Below are positions 59,657-64,000 of a DNA stretch of 64,000 nt, in pieces. The stretch spans positions 608,285,721 to 608,349,720 of the forward strand of contig CM053029.1 of assembly GCA_028564925.1 (NCBI GenBank), read 5' to 3'. The stretch comes from Lithobates sylvaticus. Lineage: Eukaryota > Chordata > Amphibia > Anura > Ranidae. The notes beneath the pieces are model-generated. The model searched no databases. It saw only the letters and a list, made by a program, of their open reading frames with translations, and had not been told where the DNA came from. The position numbers and the translations under genes were made by a program. Every line of letters begins with the position of its first letter. The stretch's first letter is position 1.

Positions 59657-60520
59657 TGCCCTTACCATTCCTCCCTGCCCTTACCATTCCTCCTTGCCCT
59701 TACCATTCCTCCCTGCCCTTACCATTCCTCCCTGTCCTTCCCATTCCTCCCTGCCCTTACCACTCTTCCCTGTCCTTCCTATTCCTCCCTGCCCTTACCA
59801 TTCCTCCCTTTCCTTCCCATTCCTCCCTGCCCTTACCACTCTTCCCTGTCCTTCCCATTCCTCCCTGCTATTCCCATTCCTCCCAGTCCTTCCCATTCCT
59901 CCCTGCCCTTCCCATTCCTCCCAGTCTATACCACACCTCCCTGCCCTTACCATTCCTACCATTCCTCCCTGCCCTTCCCATTCCTCCCTGCCCTTCTCAT
60001 TCCTCCCTGCCCTTCTCATTCCTCCCAGTCCTTACCACACCTCCCTGCCCTTACCATTCCTCCCTGCCCTTCCCATTCCTCCCTGTCCTTCCCATTCCTC
60101 CCAGTCCTTCCCATTCCTCCCTGTCCTTCCCATTCCTCCCAGTCCTTCCCATTCCTCCCTGTCCTTCCCATTCCTCCCTGCCCTTTCCATTCCTCCCAGT
60201 CCTTCCCATTCCTCCCTGTCCTTTCCATTCCTCCCTGTCCTTTCCATTCCTCCCTGTCCTTCCCATTCCTCCCTGCCCTTACCACACCTCCCTGCCCTTA
60301 CCACTCTTCTCTACCACCTTCACTCTTCTCTGTCCTTCCCATTCCTCCCTGCCACCTCCACACCTCCCTGCCCTTACCACACTTCCCTGTCCTTACTACT
60401 CTTCCCCTTACCACTATTCCCTGAACCTACCACTCTTTTCTGCACTTACTCTCCTCCCTGCCCTTCCCCGCTCTTCTCTGTTATTATCACTCCTCCCTGT
60501 CCTTACAAGTGTCCCCCTGC
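59650..60520. repeat. 19-bp minisatellite, pyrimidine-rich
   Basis: The unit CCATTCCTCCCTGCCCTTA, with variants CAGTCCTTC and CTGTCCTTC, repeats about 40 times. One strand is almost purely pyrimidine, so triplex-type structure is possible. The 329-codon open frame through it is an artefact. A C run with about 31 consecutive Cs lies at about 60558-60588. Confidence 0.97.
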
Positions 60521-60733
60521 CCTCATCATTTTTCAACACCCCCCCCACCTCATTTCAACAGCCCCCCCCCCCCCCCCCCCCCCCCCCACACACACCTGGA
60601 ACTTCTGTCATCACTGCACTTGCCACCATCCCTCCCTTCCCACCCCCAACCGTGCCCATCTGGAAGGGGCACACATGTTGTAGCAGCTCATATAAAATAC
60701 TTTCCATTTTTTCTCCCTGTCAGTCTGTATCAG

Positions 60734-61014
60734 CTGACTGCCAGGGTTGCCAACCTCCAGTAAATTTACTGACAGTTTGTAAAAATCAGTGATTTTTTTT
60801 TTTACAACTGCCAGTAAATATAAGGAGCTGATCATTTTATGCTGTGTTGACTTTTTAAGTGTAAATCAAGTACTTTGTTATAGGTATTGTCAGTGTTTTC
60901 ATATCATGTTTATACTGTTCAAATATTCACTGTGTTAGTTTTCAATAGGAGTTCTGTAATTTCTCAGGTTGTCAGTAAAAAATGCTGCAGGAGGTTTGCA
61001 ACCCTGCTTACTGC
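60734..61014. mobile_element. hAT-type MITE (60742-61006)
   Basis: The element starts CAGGGTTGCCAACCTCC and ends GGAGGTTTGCAACCCTG, inverted with one change. Flanks CTGACTGC (60734-60741) and CTTACTGC (61007-61014) are a 7/8 match for an 8-bp target duplication. CAGGG ends and 8-bp duplications are hAT hallmarks. 265 bp, noncoding. Confidence 0.85.
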
Positions 61015-61169
61015 TTCTTCGTTGCTCTGGTGATTGTAAAGAATCGTTTTTTATTTAAAAAAAAAAAATAACAAACATATCATATTTACCTCCACTGTGC
61101 AGCTCGTTTTGCACAGAGTGGCCCCGAACATCCTCTTCTGGGGGGCTCTGGTGGATCCTCCCCACATCT

Positions 61170-61445
61170 GATAACCCCCTAGGATAAGCGCTCTCCCGAG
61201 GGGGTTACCTTGCGGGCGTGCTCCCGAGTCCAGCATTTGCGTCTATAGACACGAATGCCGACTCGCCCCTGCGTCATTGGATTTGATTGACGGCAGTGGG
61301 AACCAATGGCTGTGCTGCTATCAATCTATCCAATCAAGAGCCGGGACAACGGGCAGAGAGGGAGAGCGCGTCCCCGCCAAGGAGATGAAGGGGCTCAGGT
61401 AAGTAAAACGGGGGGAGGGGGCTGGTGACTGCCCGGTGATTTTTC
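61170..61445. repeat. Dispersed repeat related to 55800-56050
   Basis: AAGCGCTCTCCCGAGGGGGT, GCGGGCGTGCTCCCGAG, TTGGATTTGATTGACGGCAG and CCAATGGCTGTGCTGCTATC match the copy at 55805-55960 in order and orientation. Confidence 0.85.
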
Positions 61446-62413
61446 ACCTTAATGCATAGAAAGGGAAGTTGTTTTGGAATGAGCTATACAACAAACTCAA
61501 CAAACTCATACAAGTGTGATGGTCAGGTCTCCAATGGAGGTTTACTTTGTTCAGCCACTATAGTGTTTTAAAGCTAGGAAGATCACGCTAATATTTACTA
61601 TGTCAGCATTTTATGTTGCTTTGTCACCTTTCTGCTTATTGGACTAAATTTATGTCCACTGAACATGTATAAAGTCAAAAAAAAAAAAAAAAGACGACGT
61701 TGTTTTTATTAACATTAAAGGCACGTGTAAATTCCTCTATCTACTGCGATGCGGGAGCGGAGTAATAGCCCCCAGTAGAACCTTCAGATCCGGAAGGTTT
61801 TACCCCATTCTTGACCAATTTTTGCGATACGGCACTGCGCTACTGTTGGGGAGCACAACTCGCTAAGACCATTATGGACTATTCCATAGGAGCTGTTTCT
61901 TAAGGACCTGCTGGAAAACCTAACCTGTTAAGACAGTTATGAACTGTTCCATAGGAGCCGTGTCTGAAGAAGGGTGGTATGCACCTTTTAGGTGCAAAGC
62001 GGCATATGTTGGAAGGCAAAATAATATCATATTTCTGGAGTTTCTTTCTGGTTGATACAACCAGGCCTTTGCTTTCCTGGGGACGGTCTGGAATGTCCTT
62101 GAACAGCTCTTGGCCCCTCCAACATATGCCGCTCTGTTGCTATAACGCAAACTTGAAAGGGACCATAGCTGACAAGGTGATTGATGAATGTCCTGCTACA
62201 GAAGATCAAAAGATCAAAGGCATTGAAGGTTGACCAGGATACATAGACATTAACAATGCTGCCCCTAAAGGCCACTACAGCAGGACGGACAGTAATATAT
62301 ATATATATTGAGGAGGACTGCCCCATAAATACTGATTCGTCAAAAGTCTAGATGGGATGGCAATGGGGTTGGGTCTGAATGGTGTATGATTGACGTATAA
62401 AAGACTGAACAAG
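61446..62413. other. Upstream region with small repeats
   Basis: It includes a TTAA-element end fragment at 61788-61852 (TCCGGAAGGTTTTACCCC, GCGATACGGCACTGCGC). A degenerate tandem pair of about 60 bp follows (TTCCATAGGAGCTGT at 61885 and TTCCATAGGAGCCGT at 61948), with a hairpin TGCACCTTTTAGGTGCA at 61980. There is also an inverted pair GCGGCATATGTTGGA (61999) and TCCAACATATGCCGC (62118). No gene was found. Confidence 0.6.
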
Positions 62414-63374
62414 TTAACCGGTTCCCGACCGGCTCCTGTACATTTACATCAGCAGAATGGCACGGCTGGGCAAAGTAACGTAACATTACTTTGAATTCCC
62501 CGCCGCGCACGCCTGCGCGCTCCGCGACCATGCCCGCGGACTCAAATCCTGCAGGGATACCCGGGATTGTGTCACCGAGCTCAAGAACGGGGAGATGCCG
62601 ATGTAAACAGCATCTCCCCGTTCTGCCTAATGACAGCACACTGATCGTCTGCTCCGTCATCGGGAGCAGCGATCAGTGTGGTGTCACACACTGCCACGCC
62701 CCCAGACAGTTAGAAACACGCCCCTAGGAACACTTAACCCTTCCCCGCCCCATAGTGGTTAACCCCTTCACTGCTAGTGACATTTTTACAGTAATCAATT
62801 CAATTTTATAGCATCGAGCGCTGTATTAATGCCAATGGTCCCAAAAATGTGTCAAATTGTCCGATATGTCCGCCATAATGTCGCAGTCACAATAAAAATT
62901 GCTGATCGCCGACATTACTAGTAAAAAAAAAATTATTAATAAAAATGCCATAAAACTATCCCCTATTTTTTAGACGCTATAACTTTTGCGCAAACCAATC
63001 AATAATCGCTTATTGCGATTTTTTTTTTTTTTACCAAAAATATGTAGAAGAATACATATCGGCCTAAACTGAGAAAGAAATTCGTTTTTTATATATTTTT
63101 GGGGGATATTTATTAAAGCAAAAAGTAAAAAATGATGCGTTTTTTTTTTTCAAAATTGTCGCTCTTTTTTTGTTTATAGCGCAAAAAATAAAAACCGCAG
63201 AGGTGATCAAATACCACAAAAAGAAATCTCTAATTGTGGGGGAAAAAAAGGACGCCAATTTAAAGTTTGGGTGCAATGCCGCACAGCCGCGCAATTGTCA
63301 GTTACGCAGTGCCGTATCGCAAAAAGTGCTCTGGTCAGGGAGGGGGTAAATCCTTCCGGGGCTGAAGTGGTTAA
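62414..63374 (-). repeat. TTAA-ended noncoding element, full-length copy
   Basis: TTAACCGGTTCCCGACCGGC at the left and CCGGGGCTGAAGTGGTTAA at the right. Internal markers are as in 41879-42889. 961 bp with TTAA at both ends. It abuts the Tc1 remnant. Confidence 0.85.
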
Positions 63375-64000
63375 ATGAGTTTTAACATGCTTTTTCTTCA
63401 GCAATGGAGTGTTGCGTGGAGCGTGCATACAGGCCATGGCGGGTGAGTGCATTACTTATTGTTGTACCTGCTAATTCCAGGTCTTTCTGAAGCTCTTCAC
63501 AAGTGGTCCTTGGCTCTTGGACAACTCTTCTGATAATTCTTTTCACTCCTCTGCCAGAAATCTTGAGAGGAGCACCTGGTCGTGGCCGGTTTATGGTAAA
63601 ATTATTGATGGTTCTTGCCACTTCCGGATTATGGCCCCAACAGTACTCACTAGAACATATAGAAATCCTTCTGTAACCAATGCCATCAGTATGTTTTGCA
63701 ACAATAAGGTTTTGAGAGAGCTCTTTGCTTTAACCCATCATGAGATGTTTCATGTGTGACACCTCGGTAATGAGACACCTTTTAATAGGCCATCAGTTGA
63801 GACTGAACCAGCTGACTGACAAGGGACAGGATTGCAGTCGAATTACTGATAGATTTCAGCCGGTGTCTTGGCTTTCCATTCCTTTTTGCACCTCCTTTTC
63901 TTCATATGTTCAATACTTTTTCCCTGTGTCCTTCCATTTTATTACACAGAACTTCATTTCTGAACGTATTTGTTTTTGGTGTCTTTGTATGTATGAATTG
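63375..64000 (-). mobile_element. Tc1-like DNA transposon, 5' part of transposase
   Basis: The minus strand reads HTDGIGYRRIS, NFTINRPRPGAPLKISGRGV, KRIIRRVVQEPRTTCEELQK and DLELAGTTISNALTRHGLYA. These are the two helix-turn-helix DNA-binding domains (PAI and RED with a GRPR-like RPRPG hook) of a Tc1-type transposase. Upstream in the element lies its 5' leader region. The frame shifts at least twice before the hook, and the catalytic DDE domain is absent, cut off at the TTAA element. It is an inactive remnant continuing beyond the right edge. Confidence 0.88.

Noticed and set aside
59694-60683. 329-residue proline/serine-rich open frame
   Set aside because: It follows a 19-bp tandem array without start context, domains or codon bias.

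Overview
The window looks like nuclear DNA of a frog, most likely a ranid or close relative. The gene content is a vertebrate RecQ helicase gene. The introns are packed with short inverted-repeat elements, L1, CR1 and Tc1 remains, and microsatellites of kinds I associate with ranid genomes; that taxonomic link is recalled, not searched.

One host gene is recognisable: BLM (Bloom syndrome RecQ-like DNA helicase), on the minus strand and spanning nearly the whole window. A CpG-rich block at about 58.85-59.0 kb is a candidate promoter and noncoding first exon. The first coding exon (54444-54542) and the large N-terminal exon (51190-51884) follow, then an optional small exon (46924-46987) and exons at 44308-44458, 39254-39333 and 39038-39167. 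After a long damaged stretch come the HRDC-domain exons (4718-4913 and 494-616), a nuclear-localisation-signal exon (191-395) and part of a C-terminal exon (1-99) that runs off the left edge. Splice sites and phases agree at every junction between clean exons that can be tested.

The middle of the gene is not readable. From about 12.47 to 23.85 kb almost every base sits in a homopolymer run, and from 23.85 to 38.99 kb the DNA is recognisable but full of stretched or merged runs. The helicase core (Walker A, DEAH, RQC) should lie here. One exon with a garbled Walker A region survives at about 30.4-30.5 kb, and a second is suspected near 36.3-36.7 kb. This is best read as failed consensus sequence, not biology, so long reading frames from this stretch should not be believed.

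Introns hold nested mobile DNA. There is an L1 with an open ORF2 from the end of the endonuclease domain to its natural stop (7130-10614, 14-bp target duplication), and three hAT-type miniature elements with 8-bp duplications (46167-46877, 56185-56798, 60742-61006). Several copies of a roughly 1-kb element with TTAA ends are present, along with CR1 and Tc1 fragments. Minisatellites have units of about 55, 51, 30, 24, 24 and 19 bp. A 925-bp noncoding insertion (39500-40424) begins within 3 bp of a hammerhead-ribozyme-like fold and has a 14-bp target duplication. A second fold of the same layout, with different but paired stem bases, lies at 41312-41352. These two are the closest thing here to an unusual biological system.
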